Positions 15,006-24,523 of a DNA stretch of 64,000 nt are shown here, piece after piece. The stretch spans positions 1,984,001 to 2,048,000 of the forward strand of contig NZ_CP017755.1 in NCBI RefSeq assembly GCF_001854325.1, written 5' to 3'. The position numbers and the translations under genes were made by a program. Position 1 is the first letter of the stretch, and each line of letters begins with the position of its first letter. The DNA comes from Cupriavidus malaysiensis (GTDB lineage: Bacteria; Pseudomonadota; Gammaproteobacteria; Burkholderiales; Burkholderiaceae). A model generated the notes under the pieces. It saw nothing but the letters and a program-made list of their open reading frames with translations. It was not told the DNA's origin and did no database searches.

Positions 15006-15890
15006 CTATGCCGCGCGCAGCGCCCACAGGACGTCGAGCACATGCTCGGTGGCACGCTCGACCTGCCCCGCGCGATGCGCCAGGCCCAGCTGCCGCCACA
15101 GTGCCGGGCGCAGCGGCCGCATCACCACACGCGCGTCCGGCACCGGCGTGGTGGCCTCGTGCGGCAGCAGCGCCGCGCCATAGCCGGCCGCCACCAGGCT
15201 CTTGATGGCGTCGTTGTAGTTGAGCTGGATGCGCGGCACCGGCCGGTGGCCGCCGCTGGCGAACCACTCGGCGGTCAGGCGCGACAGGCGCGTGGTGCCG
15301 TCGTTCAGGATCAGCGGGCGCGACACCAGCCAGGCCGGCGTGATGCGCGCCGGACAAGGCCAGCTCGCCGGCAGGAAGGCCAGCACCGGGTCGCGCCGCC
15401 AGGGGCGGATGGCCAGTCCCGCCACGCGCGCCTGCGGCAGCGCCACCAGGCCGACCTCCAGCGTGCCGGCGGCCAGCCGCGCCAGCGTCTCCTGGGAGGT
15501 CAGCACGGCCACCTGCACGTCGATGTCGGGATGCCGCTCCGCCAGCATGGCCAGCGCCTGCGGCAGCAGGTGGGCGATGGCGCCGGTCGAGGCGCCGAGG
15601 CGCACCCGCCCGGCCAGGCCCTGCACCTGGCGCTGCACGTCGTCCAGCGCCTGGTCGGCATCGGCCAGCAGGCGGCGGGCGCGCTCCACCAGCGTCTCGC
15701 CGATGGCGGAGGGCCGCACCTCGCCACGCTTGCGCGTCAGCAGCGGCGCGCCGACGCGGGCCTCGAGCTCGGCGATATGCAGGCTGACGGTGGGCGGCGC
15801 CAGGTGCAGCGCGCGCGCGGCCTCGGCGAAGGAGCCCAGGTCGGCGATGGCGACGAGGGTACGCAGGCGGTCCAGGCTGATTTCGCGCAT
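15006..15890 (-). CDS. LysR family transcriptional regulator
   Basis: This 294-residue protein has the LysR N-terminus (LDRLRTLVAIADLGSFAEAA, LHLAPPTVSLHIAELEARVG) and a periplasmic-binding-type effector domain (RLGASTGAIAHLLPQALAML). The start at 15890 fits the family; an earlier in-frame start adds 15 unlikely residues. It is divergent from argC across about 190 bases that carry two TGAANTTCA boxes. That suggests it regulates itself and possibly argC. Its effector is unknown. Confidence 0.9.
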   Translation of the reverse strand: MREISLDRLRTLVAIADLGSFAEAARALHLAPPTVSLHIAELEARVGAPLLTRKRGEVRPSAIGETLVERARRLLADADQALDDVQRQVQGLAGRVRLGASTGAIAHLLPQALAMLAERHPDIDVQVAVLTSQETLARLAAGTLEVGLVALPQARVAGLAIRPWRRDPVLAFLPASWPCPARITPAWLVSRPLILNDGTTRLSRLTAEWFASGGHRPVPRIQLNYNDAIKSLVAAGYGAALLPHEATTPVPDARVVMRPLRPALWRQLGLAHRAGQVERATEHVLDVLWALRAA

Positions 15891-15945
15891 CGGCGGCACT
15901 CCGGTTGAGGGTGGGTCCGTGGCAGCGGACTTCATTCAGGAAAGA

Positions 15946-15969
15946 TGAACTTCAGCGTCATGAAATTCA
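15946..15969. promoter_or_regulatory. Paired TGAANTTCA boxes between LysR and argC
   Basis: TGAACTTCA (15946-15954) and TGAAATTCA (15961-15969) are palindromic half-turn boxes with centres 15 bp apart. They lie in the divergent region, 56 bases upstream of the LysR start codon. The arrangement fits a LysR-type binding site. Confidence 0.5.
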
Positions 15970-16080
15970 ACTTTTCCGATTCTATCCGGTGGCGCAAGAT
16001 GGCGCTTCCCGTACCGGCCACGCCGGCCCCGGGCTGACGCTTTCCCACCGATTCCCAAGCCACTTTCGAGGACCCACATC

Positions 16081-17034
16081 ATGCGCTACCCCCTCGTTTT
16101 CATCGACGGCGACCAGGGCACCACCGGCCTGCAGATCCACGAACGCCTGCGCGACCGCGACGACCTGCGCCTGCTGACGCTGCCCGCCGGCCAGCGCAAG
16201 GATGCACGCGCCCGCGCCGAGGCCATCAACGCTTGCGACATCGCCATCCTGTGCCTGCCGGACGCGGCCGCGCGCGAGGCGGTGGCATCCATCGCCAACC
16301 CGGCGGTGCGCGTGATCGACGCCAGCTCGGCGCACCGCACGCAAGCCGGCTGGACCTACGGCTTCCCGGAAATGGCGGCGGGCCAGGCGCAGCGTATCGC
16401 CGGCGCGTTGCGCGTCAGCAATCCGGGCTGCTACCCCACCGGGGCGATCGGCCTGCTGCGCCCCCTGGTGGTGGGCGGCCTGCTGCCGCCCGCTTACCCG
16501 CTCGCCATCCATGCCGTGTCGGGCTACTCCGGCGGCGGCCGCGCCGCGGTCGATACCTACGAGGGACCGGACGCCGATCAGGCCCTGCCGTTCCAGGTCT
16601 ACGGCCTTGGCCTGGCGCACAAGCACGCGCCCGAGATCCAGCAGTACGCGGGCCTGGCGCGGCGCCCCGCGTTCGTCCCGGCCTACGGCGCCTTCCGCCA
16701 GGGCATCGTGCTGACGGTGGCGCTGGAACTGGACCTGCTGGCCTCCGGCACGGACGGCGACAAGCTGCATGCCTGCCTGGCCGACCACTACGCCGGCGCG
16801 CGCCATGTCGAGGTGATGGCGCCGGCCGAGGCGGCCGCCGCCACCCGCCTCGACCCGCAGGCGCTGAACGGCACCAACGACCTGCGCCTGGCCGTGTTCG
16901 CCAACCGCGAGCATGGGCAGGTATTGCTGGCGGCGGTGTTCGACAACCTGGGCAAGGGCGCTTCGGGCGCGGCGGTGCAGAACCTCGACCTGATGCTGGC
17001 GGGCGTGGCGGCCGACGCGCGCCAGGCGGCCTGA
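16081..17034 (+). CDS. argC: N-acetyl-gamma-glutamyl-phosphate reductase, type 2
   Basis: This 317-residue enzyme reduces N-acetylglutamyl phosphate to the semialdehyde with NADPH, the third step of arginine biosynthesis. The nucleotide-binding loop GDQGTTG (residues 10-16) and the catalytic cysteine in [10 protein letters not shown] (Cys117) are present, as are [12 protein letters not shown] and the [10 protein letters not shown] segment. The short length and motif spacing match the type-2 (AstE-like alternate) ArgC found in alpha- and betaproteobacteria. No other arginine gene is adjacent. It is divergent from a LysR gene. Confidence 0.95.
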   Translation: MRYPLVFIDGDQGTTGLQIHERLRDRDDLRLLTLPAGQRKDARARAEAINACDIAILCLPDAAAREAVASIANPAVRVIDASSAHRTQAGWTYGFPEMAAGQAQRIAGALRVSNPGCYPTGAIGLLRPLVVGGLLPPAYPLAIHAVSGYSGGGRAAVDTYEGPDADQALPFQVYGLGLAHKHAPEIQQYAGLARRPAFVPAYGAFRQGIVLTVALELDLLASGTDGDKLHACLADHYAGARHVEVMAPAEAAAATRLDPQALNGTNDLRLAVFANREHGQVLLAAVFDNLGKGASGAAVQNLDLMLAGVAADARQAA

Positions 17035-17316
17035 CGCGGGCGGGCGGCCCCTGGCACCGGCCGGGGCGCCCGCCGACATCAGGCCGCACATCGCGGCAGC
17101 ATTCCCGATCGCCTCCGCGCATCCCCAGCCCCGCCGATCGCCGCGCGCCGGGTCCCGGACCGAGCCCGGCCAGCACCGGCAATCCCGCGCTGCCGCCGGC
17201 CCGGGTTCCGTCCATATTGACCGGACCTCACACCCTTGCCGACAATGCCGTCCACGGCATCCGTACCGGTGCCACCATCGTCGGGGATCCCGTCATTGGA
17301 ACCCAGGGAGCATGCC

Positions 17317-19017
17317 ATGAGGGGATTGCGTTTTCGCCTGGTTTGCCGCGTCGTCGTGGCGCTGGGCACGATCTGCGCCTTGGCCGCCCCCGCGCTGCCG
17401 GCGCACGCTGCATCCGCGGCAACCTTTCCCGATTTCACCACCCCACCGGAGCAGATCGCGCGCGCCGTCCTGGCCGATGAGCCCGGCACCGTCGCGGTCG
17501 GCATATGGCGCCAGGACCACGAACAGTCGGCGCTGCTGCGCCGCGCGTCGGAGGATGGTCCTGCCATGGTGCAAAGCGCAGCCGCCGGCGCCGAGCCGCT
17601 GTTCGAGATCGGCTCGATCAGCAAGCTCTTCACCGGACTGCTGCTGGCCCAGGCCGTGGAGCACGGCGAGCTTGGGCTGGACGATTCGCTCGGCACCTTG
17701 CTCGGCGGCGCCTACCGGCTGGCGCCGGAGACCGCCGCCATCACGCTGCGGCAGCTCGCCACCCATGGCGCCTGCCTGCCGCGCGAGGCGCCCGGCTTTC
17801 CGGGCTATACCGAGCCCAACCCCTTCGCCGCCATCGACCGCCAGCGCCTCTACGCCGCCGTGGCCGGCCTGCGGCTGGCACACGCGCCGCCCTGCGCCGG
17901 CGCCTACAGCAACTTCGGCATGGGCCTGCTCGGCCAGTTGCTGGCCGACCACTACGGCAAACCCTGGGCCACCCTGGTGCGCGAGCGCATCACCGGCCCG
18001 CTGGGCATGCACGACACCATGCAGGTACTCGGCGCTCGGCAGGAACGGCTGGTGCCCGGCCGCTTCCACCTGGAACCCGCGCCGCCCTGGGACTTCGATG
18101 CCCTGGCCGGCGCGGGCGCGCTGCGTTCCAGCACCACCGACCTGCTGGCCTTCGCGCGCGCCCTGTCGGCAGGCAGCGCCGGCCCGCTGGGCCCGGCCGC
18201 CACGCGCATGCTGACGCCGCTCGGCCGCTACCGCGCCGGAGAGATCGGCTACGCAGTCATGATGCGAGGCACCGGTGCGCACCGGACCTACTTCCACGAC
18301 GGCCTGACCGCCGGCTACCGCGCCCTGCTCGTGTTCGCGCCGGACACCGGCGAGGCGGCAGCGCTGCTGGCCGCCAATACGCATGCCGAGCCATCCCGGC
18401 TGCTGACCGGCGTGCTGGCGCGCCGCTACCCGCCCGCCGCCACGGCCCGCGGTACACCGTCGGACGCCGAGCTGGCGGCCGTCAGCGGCAGCTACCGCGT
18501 CGACCGGGACACCTTGGAGATCTTCGCCGCGCAGGACGGCCGGCTGTACCGCCGGCTCTCCGGCGGCGGCTTCCGGCCGCTCGAGCCGGCCGGGACCGAT
18601 ACCTTCATCGATGCGCCCGTCGGCGCCGAATTCGTCTTCCGGCGGCAGGACGGCCGCGTAGCCGGCGTCGACCTGTATCAAGGCGGTGGGAGCTATTCGG
18701 CAAGCCGCACCGAAGCGGCGGCGCCTGCGGCGGTGGTGATCGAGCCGGCACGCGCCGCCGACTACGACGGCCGCTACGCAGGCAAGCGCCTGCTGCGCAC
18801 GGAACTGAAGCTGGATGTCCGGCAGAGCGGCGGCCAGCTCGGCGTCCGGCTGGGCAACTTCTGGCGGCAGCCGGTCTTTCCGCTGCCGGGCCGACCCGAC
18901 CGTTTCGTCTTCGAAGACCGCCGCGCGCAGCTCCAGTTCACCCGCGACGCAGGCGGCAAGGTCGACGGCGCAGTGCTGTACGACCGTGGCGTGATTTCGG
19001 TGCGGCGGTTGCCCTGA
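17317..19017 (+). CDS. Exported serine hydrolase, class C beta-lactamase fold
   Basis: This 566-residue protein has a signal peptide (VVVALGTICALAAPALPAHA) and then a beta-lactamase/transpeptidase domain. The nucleophile motif S-x-x-K is Ser100-Ile-Ser-Lys103 (FEIGSISKLF), and the second motif Tyr-Ser-Asn is in CAGAYSNFGMGLLG. The third motif position reads YFHDGLTAGYRALL, HDG rather than the KTG of AmpC. A C-terminal region of about 200 residues resembles the DUF3471-type beta domain of penicillin-binding-like esterases. It is more likely a peptidase or esterase than a resistance enzyme. Start at 17317 follows CAGGGAG. Confidence 0.85.
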   Translation: MRGLRFRLVCRVVVALGTICALAAPALPAHAASAATFPDFTTPPEQIARAVLADEPGTVAVGIWRQDHEQSALLRRASEDGPAMVQSAAAGAEPLFEIGSISKLFTGLLLAQAVEHGELGLDDSLGTLLGGAYRLAPETAAITLRQLATHGACLPREAPGFPGYTEPNPFAAIDRQRLYAAVAGLRLAHAPPCAGAYSNFGMGLLGQLLADHYGKPWATLVRERITGPLGMHDTMQVLGARQERLVPGRFHLEPAPPWDFDALAGAGALRSSTTDLLAFARALSAGSAGPLGPAATRMLTPLGRYRAGEIGYAVMMRGTGAHRTYFHDGLTAGYRALLVFAPDTGEAAALLAANTHAEPSRLLTGVLARRYPPAATARGTPSDAELAAVSGSYRVDRDTLEIFAAQDGRLYRRLSGGGFRPLEPAGTDTFIDAPVGAEFVFRRQDGRVAGVDLYQGGGSYSASRTEAAAPAAVVIEPARAADYDGRYAGKRLLRTELKLDVRQSGGQLGVRLGNFWRQPVFPLPGRPDRFVFEDRRAQLQFTRDAGGKVDGAVLYDRGVISVRRLP

Positions 19018-19049
19018 GGCACCGCGGCATGGCGGCAGCGTCCCGCCGC

Positions 19050-19457
19050 TCAAGCCGCCGGGTAGCTCGCCACCTCGATCAGGTTGCCATCCGGGTCGCG
19101 GCAATAGACCGAGGTCATCGGCCCGAGCGCGCCGGTGCGCTCGGCCGGCCCGGCCTCGATCGGCACCTCGTGGGCGAGGAAATGCGCCACCACTTCCTTC
19201 GGCGGCATGCGGGTGATGAAGCACAGATCGTCGCTGCCGGCGGTGGGACGGACGCCGGTGAACCATGCCACCGTGTCTTCGCCGACCGGCCGCAGGTTGA
19301 TCTTCTGCTGGCCGAACCTGACGCTGACGCGCGTGCCGGTACGGGAGGCAAAGTCCTCGCGCTGCATGCCGAGCACGTGTTCGTACCAGGCGGCGCTGGC
19401 CTCCACGTCTTTCACATTGAGGACGATATGGTCGAAGCGGTCGATCACCAGGCTCAT
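19050..19457 (-). CDS. VOC family protein (glyoxalase/dioxygenase fold)
   Basis: This 135-residue protein is a single vicinal-oxygen-chelate domain. It starts FDHIVLNVKDVEASAAWYEH, has KINLRPVGED in the middle and ends SVYCRDPDGNLIEVASY. Metal ligands expected in the family can be placed at His10, and at Glu128 in the NLIEVASY strand. It resembles the VirF-like/biphenyl-dioxygenase-type small VOC proteins. The reaction is unknown. It is convergent with the serine hydrolase gene. Confidence 0.88.
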   Translation of the reverse strand: MSLVIDRFDHIVLNVKDVEASAAWYEHVLGMQREDFASRTGTRVSVRFGQQKINLRPVGEDTVAWFTGVRPTAGSDDLCFITRMPPKEVVAHFLAHEVPIEAGPAERTGALGPMTSVYCRDPDGNLIEVASYPAA

Positions 19458-19565
19458 GGCAGGGTCCTGTGGGCGGTGGGTGGAGGAAGGGAGCCCCGCG
19501 GCCGGCTTGGCGCGCGGGCTGTCGTACTCTACACCGGATGGCGCCGACGCCGCGCCGGGGTCCGC

Positions 19566-19700
19566 CTACGGACGCAGCAGGTCCAGCCCGCCGAAGGCGA
19601 CCACGCCGCTCAGGGCCAGCATCGACACGGAGTCGTGGGAGAACAGGAGGATCGCCGCGGCTGTCCAGCTCACGACGAAGAATGCAGCCATCCGCTTCAT
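19566..19700 (-). CDS. Small single- or double-span membrane protein (44 residues)
   Basis: The product MKRMAAFFVVSWTAAAILLF continues with SHDSVSMLALSGVVAFGGLD and LLRP. Two hydrophobic stretches flank a short polar loop, as in many unannotated small membrane proteins. The ribosome site is weak. It is not recognised as a family and may be chance, though hydrophobic segments starting right after a basic Met-Lys-Arg are suggestive. Confidence 0.4.
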   Translation of the reverse strand: MKRMAAFFVVSWTAAAILLFSHDSVSMLALSGVVAFGGLDLLRP

Positions 19701-20042
19701 GGGGTAGTACCGGGTGCAATGCCGTGCAGGTTCACGGCCGCCCGACCCGCATGTTGGCAGCCGGGACAGCCGGGCACACGGCCGAGGGCCGGGCGACGGG
19801 GGCGCGGGAGACAGCGGGACAGGGGTTGAAATCGTCAGCGGCCCGTCCAGGCGGGCCGCTCTCACTCGCTGCCGCCGCGTGGCGGAAGCGTGGCGATCAG
19901 TATAAACCCTAGGTCAGCCCGCCACCAACGGGAATATCGGCCGATCTGCCGGCTTCTCCCGGCATTCCCTCTCGATGTGCGTCCAACGCCGCCGCCACCG
20001 ATGTGCCGGCGCGACGGCGGAGCGCGGCGCCGTGCCCTGGCC

Positions 20043-21122
20043 TCAGGCCGCGCCTTCGCGCAGACGCTCCTGGGCCCACAGCACGGCCACGCGGGCCGGC
20101 GCCTGGGCGCTGGCGCGCACGCGCTCGGCCAGCTCCAGCACGCGCTCGCGGATGCCGGCCACTTCGGCCATCACCGTGGCCTCGTCGGCGCCGCCCAGGA
20201 ATTCGCGGGCGCAGCTGATGATGCCACCGGCATTGATGAGGAAGTCGGGTGCGTAGAAGATGCCACGGCGCTGCAGTACATCGCCTTCGGCCAGCGAGGC
20301 GAGCTGGTTGTTGGCCCCGCCCGCCACCACCTGGAAGGCGCAGCCGGCGGCCACCGCCGGCGTGATGACGGCGCCCAGTGCGCACGGCGCGAACACGTCG
20401 GCCTGCACCTGGACGATGTTGTCCGGCGCCACGGTGCGGGCGCCGAAACGTTCGGCGGCCTGCGCCACCTTGGCGGCGTCGACGTCGGCCACGACCAGGC
20501 GGGCGCCGGCTTCGTGCAACAGGCGGCACAGCTCCCAGCCGACCGAGCCCAGGCCCTGCACGGCCACGGAGACGCCGTCCAGGCCGGTGCGGCCCAGCGC
20601 GACCTGCACCGCGGCTTCGATGCCGACGAACACGCCATAGGCGGTCTTGGGCGAGGGATTGCCGCCGAAGCCGCCGGCGCGCGGCAGGCCGCTGATATAG
20701 CGCGTTTCCGCCTGGGCGGCGCGCATGTCTTCCACCGTGGTGCCGACATCCTCGGCGGTGATATAGCGTCCGTCCAGCGACTCCACCAGGCGGCCGAAGG
20801 CTTGGAACAGCGCCGCGCGGTCGGTCTGGCCGGGCGCGCGCAGGATCACGGCCTTGCCGCCGCCGAACGGCAGCCCGGCCAGCGCGTTCTTGTAGGACAT
20901 GCCCTGCGACAGACGCAAGGCGTCGGTCAGCGCGTCCTGCTCGGCCGCATAGGTCCAGTAGCGGCAGCCGCCGAAGGCCGGGCCGCGGGACGTATCGTGG
21001 ATGGCAATGATGGCTCGCAGGCCCGACGCGGGGTCGGTGGCAAGCGTGATGTGCTCATGGGACGGGCCTTCGCCCGTGCCGAACAGGCCGCGGGCGGCGT
21101 CGGCGGGGATGCGTGCAGTCAA
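20043..21122 (-). CDS. Leu/Phe/Val-type amino acid dehydrogenase
   Basis: The 359-residue protein matches leucine dehydrogenases. The substrate domain has RAIIAIHDTSRGPAFGGCRY and the two catalytic lysines in SQGMSYKNALAGLPFGGGKA. The NAD-binding motif is VAVQGLGSVGWELCRLLHEA, and the late motif APDFLINAGGIISCAREF is typical. It oxidatively deaminates branched-chain or aromatic amino acids to 2-oxo acids. I chose the TTG start at 21122, which has GGAGAAG five bases upstream and gives the usual family length; a longer frame begins at 21224. It is divergent from the universal stress gene. Confidence 0.87.
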   Translation of the reverse strand: MTARIPADAARGLFGTGEGPSHEHITLATDPASGLRAIIAIHDTSRGPAFGGCRYWTYAAEQDALTDALRLSQGMSYKNALAGLPFGGGKAVILRAPGQTDRAALFQAFGRLVESLDGRYITAEDVGTTVEDMRAAQAETRYISGLPRAGGFGGNPSPKTAYGVFVGIEAAVQVALGRTGLDGVSVAVQGLGSVGWELCRLLHEAGARLVVADVDAAKVAQAAERFGARTVAPDNIVQVQADVFAPCALGAVITPAVAAGCAFQVVAGGANNQLASLAEGDVLQRRGIFYAPDFLINAGGIISCAREFLGGADEATVMAEVAGIRERVLELAERVRASAQAPARVAVLWAQERLREGAA

Positions 21123-21559
21123 GACGTCTTCTCCAGCAGGAATGGAAGCGCAAAGGGGTAGCTCTGCCTTCCCGGCACACCGCGTCGGGTCGCGAAGCGG
21201 TGCAGGTTCGACGGCTGCCGGCAAGCGGCGGCGGCCATCATGGGCGGACCGGGTGCCAATTGTGTTGGCGCCTGGCCCGGGAAACTCGCGGTTGCCGCCA
21301 TGCGAAGCGGCACCGAGGGCGCATCGTAGCGGAATCCGCGCGGCGGCGGCATCAGGGTTTCAGGGGAGTTGACGGCGGCGGCATCCGGCGGGCCAGGCCT
21401 GGCCCGCCGCAGCGGAGGGCCGTACCGTGCGGCCGGGCTACGTGGCCGGGGCCGCATTGCGGCACGGGTGCGCGAGCCTATACTCAAGGCACGATCCCGG
21501 ACCGCCCACCCGCCTCCCGGCACGCCGTCCGGCAACGCTTCCCGCGCAAGGAGCCCGCC
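21123..21559. other. Divergent intergenic region with a perfect palindrome
   Basis: No gene is supported between the dehydrogenase and the universal stress gene. The notable element is the 24-bp palindrome at 21386-21409. The rest is GC-rich sequence that must contain two promoters, but no consensus pair is clear. Confidence 0.45.
21386..21409. repeat. Perfect 24-bp palindrome
   Basis: CGGCGGGCCAGG (21386-21397) is followed immediately by its exact reverse complement CCTGGCCCGCCG. It has no loop bases, so it suits a dimeric DNA-binding protein better than an RNA hairpin. It lies 150 bases before the universal stress gene. Confidence 0.6.
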
Positions 21560-21997
21560 ATGTTCCAACACCTGCTGATGCCGGTCGACGGTACCCCGGG
21601 CTCCGAGGCCGCCTTCCGCAAGGCGCTGGAATTCGCCGCCGCCATCGGCGCCCGCCTCACGCTGCTGCACGTGATCCCGGATTTCCAGCTCCACACCTAC
21701 CAGGTGGAACTGCTGGGCGACACCCGCACACGGTACGCGCGCGAGGCCAGCCGCGCCGCGGAGGACTACCTGGGTGGCTTCGCCAGCGAGGCGGTCGAAG
21801 CCGGCGTGCCCTGCGATACGGTGGCGCTGATCCACGACCATCCCTACGAGGCCATCCTCGACACCGCACGCGACAAGGGCTGCGACCTGATCGCGATGGC
21901 CTCGCACGGCCGGCGCGGCATGGTCGGCATGCTGCTGGGCAGCGAGACGCGCAAGGTGCTGACGCATGGCAGCATCCCCGTGCTGGTCTACCGCTAG
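21560..21997 (+). CDS. Universal stress protein, UspA family
   Basis: This 145-residue single-domain protein has the Usp fold: MFQHLLMPVDGTPGSEAAFR at the N-terminus, RLTLLHVIPDF, and the nucleotide-binding end CDLIAMASHGRRGMVGMLLG followed by SETRKVLTHGSIPVLVYR. The glycine-rich motif indicates the ATP-binding subgroup. Such proteins help survival under starvation, oxidative stress or anoxia. The start has AAGGAGCCCGCC upstream. It is transcribed alone, convergent with tdh. Confidence 0.93.
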   Translation: MFQHLLMPVDGTPGSEAAFRKALEFAAAIGARLTLLHVIPDFQLHTYQVELLGDTRTRYAREASRAAEDYLGGFASEAVEAGVPCDTVALIHDHPYEAILDTARDKGCDLIAMASHGRRGMVGMLLGSETRKVLTHGSIPVLVYR

Positions 21998-22041
21998 ATC
22001 CCTCGCCAGGCCTGCCGCCGGACGCCTGCGCCGCCCCGCCG

Positions 22042-23070
22042 TCAGGCCTCCCAGTCGAGCAGCACCTTGCCGCTGTTGCCCGACATCATGGCGGCGAACC
22101 CCGCCTCGTACTCCGCCACCGGGAAGCGGTGCGTGATCATGGGCGCCAGGTCCAGCCCGCTCTGCAGCATCGCCACCATCTTGTACCAGGTCTCGAACAT
22201 CTCACGGCCGTAGATGCCCTTGATCTCCAGGCCCTTGAAGATGACCTGGTTCCAGTCGATCGGCACGCTCGACGGCGGTATGCCCAGCAGGGCGATCTTG
22301 CCGCCGTGGTTCATGGCCTCCAGCATGGCCGCGAACGCCGACGGCACGCCCGACATCTCCAGGCCCACGTCGAAGCCTTCGACCATGTGCAGGCCGGCCG
22401 CCACCTCGCCCAGGTCCTCGCGCGCGACGTTGACCGTGCGCGTGGCGCCCATGCGCGCCGCCAGCGCGAGGCGGTAGTCGTTGACGTCGGTGATGACCAC
22501 GTTGCGGGCGCCCACGTGGCGCGCGATCGCCGCGGCCATGATGCCGATCGGCCCGGCGCCGGTGATCAGCACGTCCTCGCCGACCAGGTTGAAGGACAGC
22601 GCGGTATGGGTGGCATTGCCGAAGGGATCGAAGATGGCGGCGATCTCGTCGGGGATATCGTCCGGGATGCGGAAGGCGTTGAAGGCGGGGATCACCAGGT
22701 ATTCGGCGAAGGCACCGGCGCGGTTCACCCCGACGCCGACCGTGTTGCGGCACAGGTGGCGCCGCCCGGCGCGGCAGTTACGGCAGAAGCCGCAGGTGAT
22801 ATGGCCCTCGCCGGAGACGCGGTCGCCGATGGCCAGCCCGCGCACCTCCTGGCCGATCGCCACCACCTCGCCCACGTACTCGTGCCCGACCTGCATCGGC
22901 ACGGGGATGGTGTGCTGCGCCCACTCGTCCCACTTCCAGATATGGACATCGGTACCGCAGATGGCCGTCTGGCGGATGCGGATCATCACGTCGTTGTGGC
23001 CGACCTCGGGCTCGGGCAGGTCGGTCAGCGCCAGGCCTGGCGCGCGTTCTAGCTTGGCAAGGGCTTTCAT
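22042..23070 (-). CDS. tdh: L-threonine 3-dehydrogenase
   Basis: This 342-residue zinc enzyme oxidises L-threonine with NAD to 2-amino-3-ketobutyrate. The catalytic zinc region is [20 protein letters not shown], followed by [13 protein letters not shown]. The structural zinc site has four cysteines in [19 protein letters not shown]. The nucleotide loop is [20 protein letters not shown]. Length equals that of E. coli Tdh. It lies downstream of kbl on the same strand, separated by about 120 bases holding a 12-bp tandem repeat. Together they turn threonine into glycine and acetyl-CoA. Confidence 0.96.
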   Translation of the reverse strand: MKALAKLERAPGLALTDLPEPEVGHNDVMIRIRQTAICGTDVHIWKWDEWAQHTIPVPMQVGHEYVGEVVAIGQEVRGLAIGDRVSGEGHITCGFCRNCRAGRRHLCRNTVGVGVNRAGAFAEYLVIPAFNAFRIPDDIPDEIAAIFDPFGNATHTALSFNLVGEDVLITGAGPIGIMAAAIARHVGARNVVITDVNDYRLALAARMGATRTVNVAREDLGEVAAGLHMVEGFDVGLEMSGVPSAFAAMLEAMNHGGKIALLGIPPSSVPIDWNQVIFKGLEIKGIYGREMFETWYKMVAMLQSGLDLAPMITHRFPVAEYEAGFAAMMSGNSGKVLLDWEA

Positions 23071-23124
23071 GCTGGACCTCCTGCTTCCAGCTTAGGCGAT
23101 GGCGGGCGGAAAGCGGAGCACGAT

Positions 23125-23172
23125 GCGCAACATGAGGCGCAACATAAGGCGCAACATGAGGTGCAAGACCAG
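23125..23172. repeat. Four tandem 12-bp units between kbl and tdh
   Basis: GCGCAACATGAG is repeated as GCGCAACATGAG, GCGCAACATAAG, GCGCAACATGAG and a decayed GTGCAAGACCAG. The repeat lies in the kbl-tdh intergenic gap, in transcribed but apparently non-coding DNA. Confidence 0.8.
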
Positions 23173-23194
23173 GCCGGGCACGGCGGGGAACCCC

Positions 23195-24397
23195 TCAGGG
23201 AATCGCGCCCAGCTTGCGCCCGACCTTGGCAAAGGCTGCCACCGCCTGCTCGACCTGCGCCGGGGTGTGGGCCGCGCTCATCTGCGTGCGGATGCGGGCA
23301 CGCCCGCGCGGCACCACCGGATAGGAGAAGCCGATCACGTAGACGTGCTCCGCCAGCAGGGCGTCGGCCATGGCGGTGGCCCGGTCGGCGTCGCCCAGCA
23401 TGACCGGGATGATGGGATGCCGGCCCGGCACCAGCGTGAAACCCAGCGCGCTCATCTCGCGGCGGAAAAGCTCGCCGTTGGCGCGCACACGCGCGCGCAG
23501 CGCGGCGCCCTCCTCGCTGCCGAGCAGCTCCAGCACCTTCAGCGTGGCGGTGGCGATGCTGGGCGCCAGCGCGTTGGAGAACAAGTAGGGCCGGGAGCGC
23601 TGGCGCAGCAGTTCGACCACCTCGCGCCGGGCCGCCACATAGCCGCCGGAAGCGCCGCCCAGCGCCTTGCCGAGCGTGCCGGTGAGGATGTCGATGCGCC
23701 CCTCGACGCCGCACAGCTCGGGCGTGCCGCGCCCGTGCTCGCCGACGAAGCCCACCGCGTGCGAATCGTCCACCATCACCAGCGCGCGGTAGCGGTCGGC
23801 GAGGTCGCAGATGCCCTTCAGGTTGGCGACGATGCCGTCCATGGAGAACACCCCGTCGGTGGCGATCACCTTGAAGCGCGCGGCGCCGGCCTCGGCCTCC
23901 TGCAGGCGGGCCTCCAGGTCGGCCATGTCGTTGTTGCTGTAACGGTAGCGGCGCGCCTTGCTCAGGCGGATGCCGTCGATGATGCTGGCGTGGTTGAGCT
24001 CGTCGCTGATGATGGCGTCGCGATCGTCGAACAGCGTCTCGAACAGGCCGCCATTGGCATCGAAGCAGCTGGAGTAGAGGATGGTGTCCTCGTAGCGCAG
24101 GAAGGCGGCCAGCGAGGCTTCCAGCGTCTTGTGGACCGACTGCGTGCCGCAGATGAAGCGCACCGACGCCATGCCGAAGCCGTCTTCCGACAGGCCGCGA
24201 CGGGCCGCCTCGATCAGGCGCGGGTCGTCGGCCAGGCCCAGGTAGTTGTTGGCGCAGAAGTTCAGCACCTCGCCGCCGGCCGCCAGCCGGATGGCGGCGG
24301 CCTGCGGGCTGCCGATGACGCGTTCGGCCTTGTAGAAGCCTTCGGCGCGGATGGCGGCGAGCGTGTCGCGCAGATGCGGAAGATAGCGGTCGTCCAT
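23195..24397 (-). CDS. kbl: 2-Amino-3-ketobutyrate coenzyme A ligase (glycine C-acetyltransferase)
   Basis: This 400-residue alpha-oxoamine synthase cleaves 2-amino-3-ketobutyrate with CoA to glycine and acetyl-CoA. Typical segments are [59 protein letters not shown] and the PLP-lysine motif [17 protein letters not shown]. Start at 24397 follows GGGGGAGCCGAC and gives the normal family length. It precedes tdh in the threonine-degradation pair. The SDR gene upstream reads the same way, 126 bases away. Confidence 0.96.
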   Translation of the reverse strand: MDDRYLPHLRDTLAAIRAEGFYKAERVIGSPQAAAIRLAAGGEVLNFCANNYLGLADDPRLIEAARRGLSEDGFGMASVRFICGTQSVHKTLEASLAAFLRYEDTILYSSCFDANGGLFETLFDDRDAIISDELNHASIIDGIRLSKARRYRYSNNDMADLEARLQEAEAGAARFKVIATDGVFSMDGIVANLKGICDLADRYRALVMVDDSHAVGFVGEHGRGTPELCGVEGRIDILTGTLGKALGGASGGYVAARREVVELLRQRSRPYLFSNALAPSIATATLKVLELLGSEEGAALRARVRANGELFRREMSALGFTLVPGRHPIIPVMLGDADRATAMADALLAEHVYVIGFSYPVVPRGRARIRTQMSAAHTPAQVEQAVAAFAKVGRKLGAIP

Positions 24398-24523
24398 GTC
24401 GGCTCCCCCGGGCGGCAAGATGGCAGGCCGGAGCGGCGGACTGAGCGCCCGCGCGCGTCCCGGCCCGACCAGTCTAGTGCGCGCGCCGGGCGCGCACAAG
24501 ACGGCCGCGGCAAGGCTGCCGCC

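Noticed and set aside
17293..19719. An 808-residue open frame antisense to the serine hydrolase
   Set aside because: Same GC artefact; composition is not protein-like and the opposite strand has clear catalytic motifs.
23125..23172. Possible CRISPR-like repeats
   Set aside because: Units are only 12 bp, directly adjacent with no spacers, and no cas gene is near; it is a simple tandem repeat.
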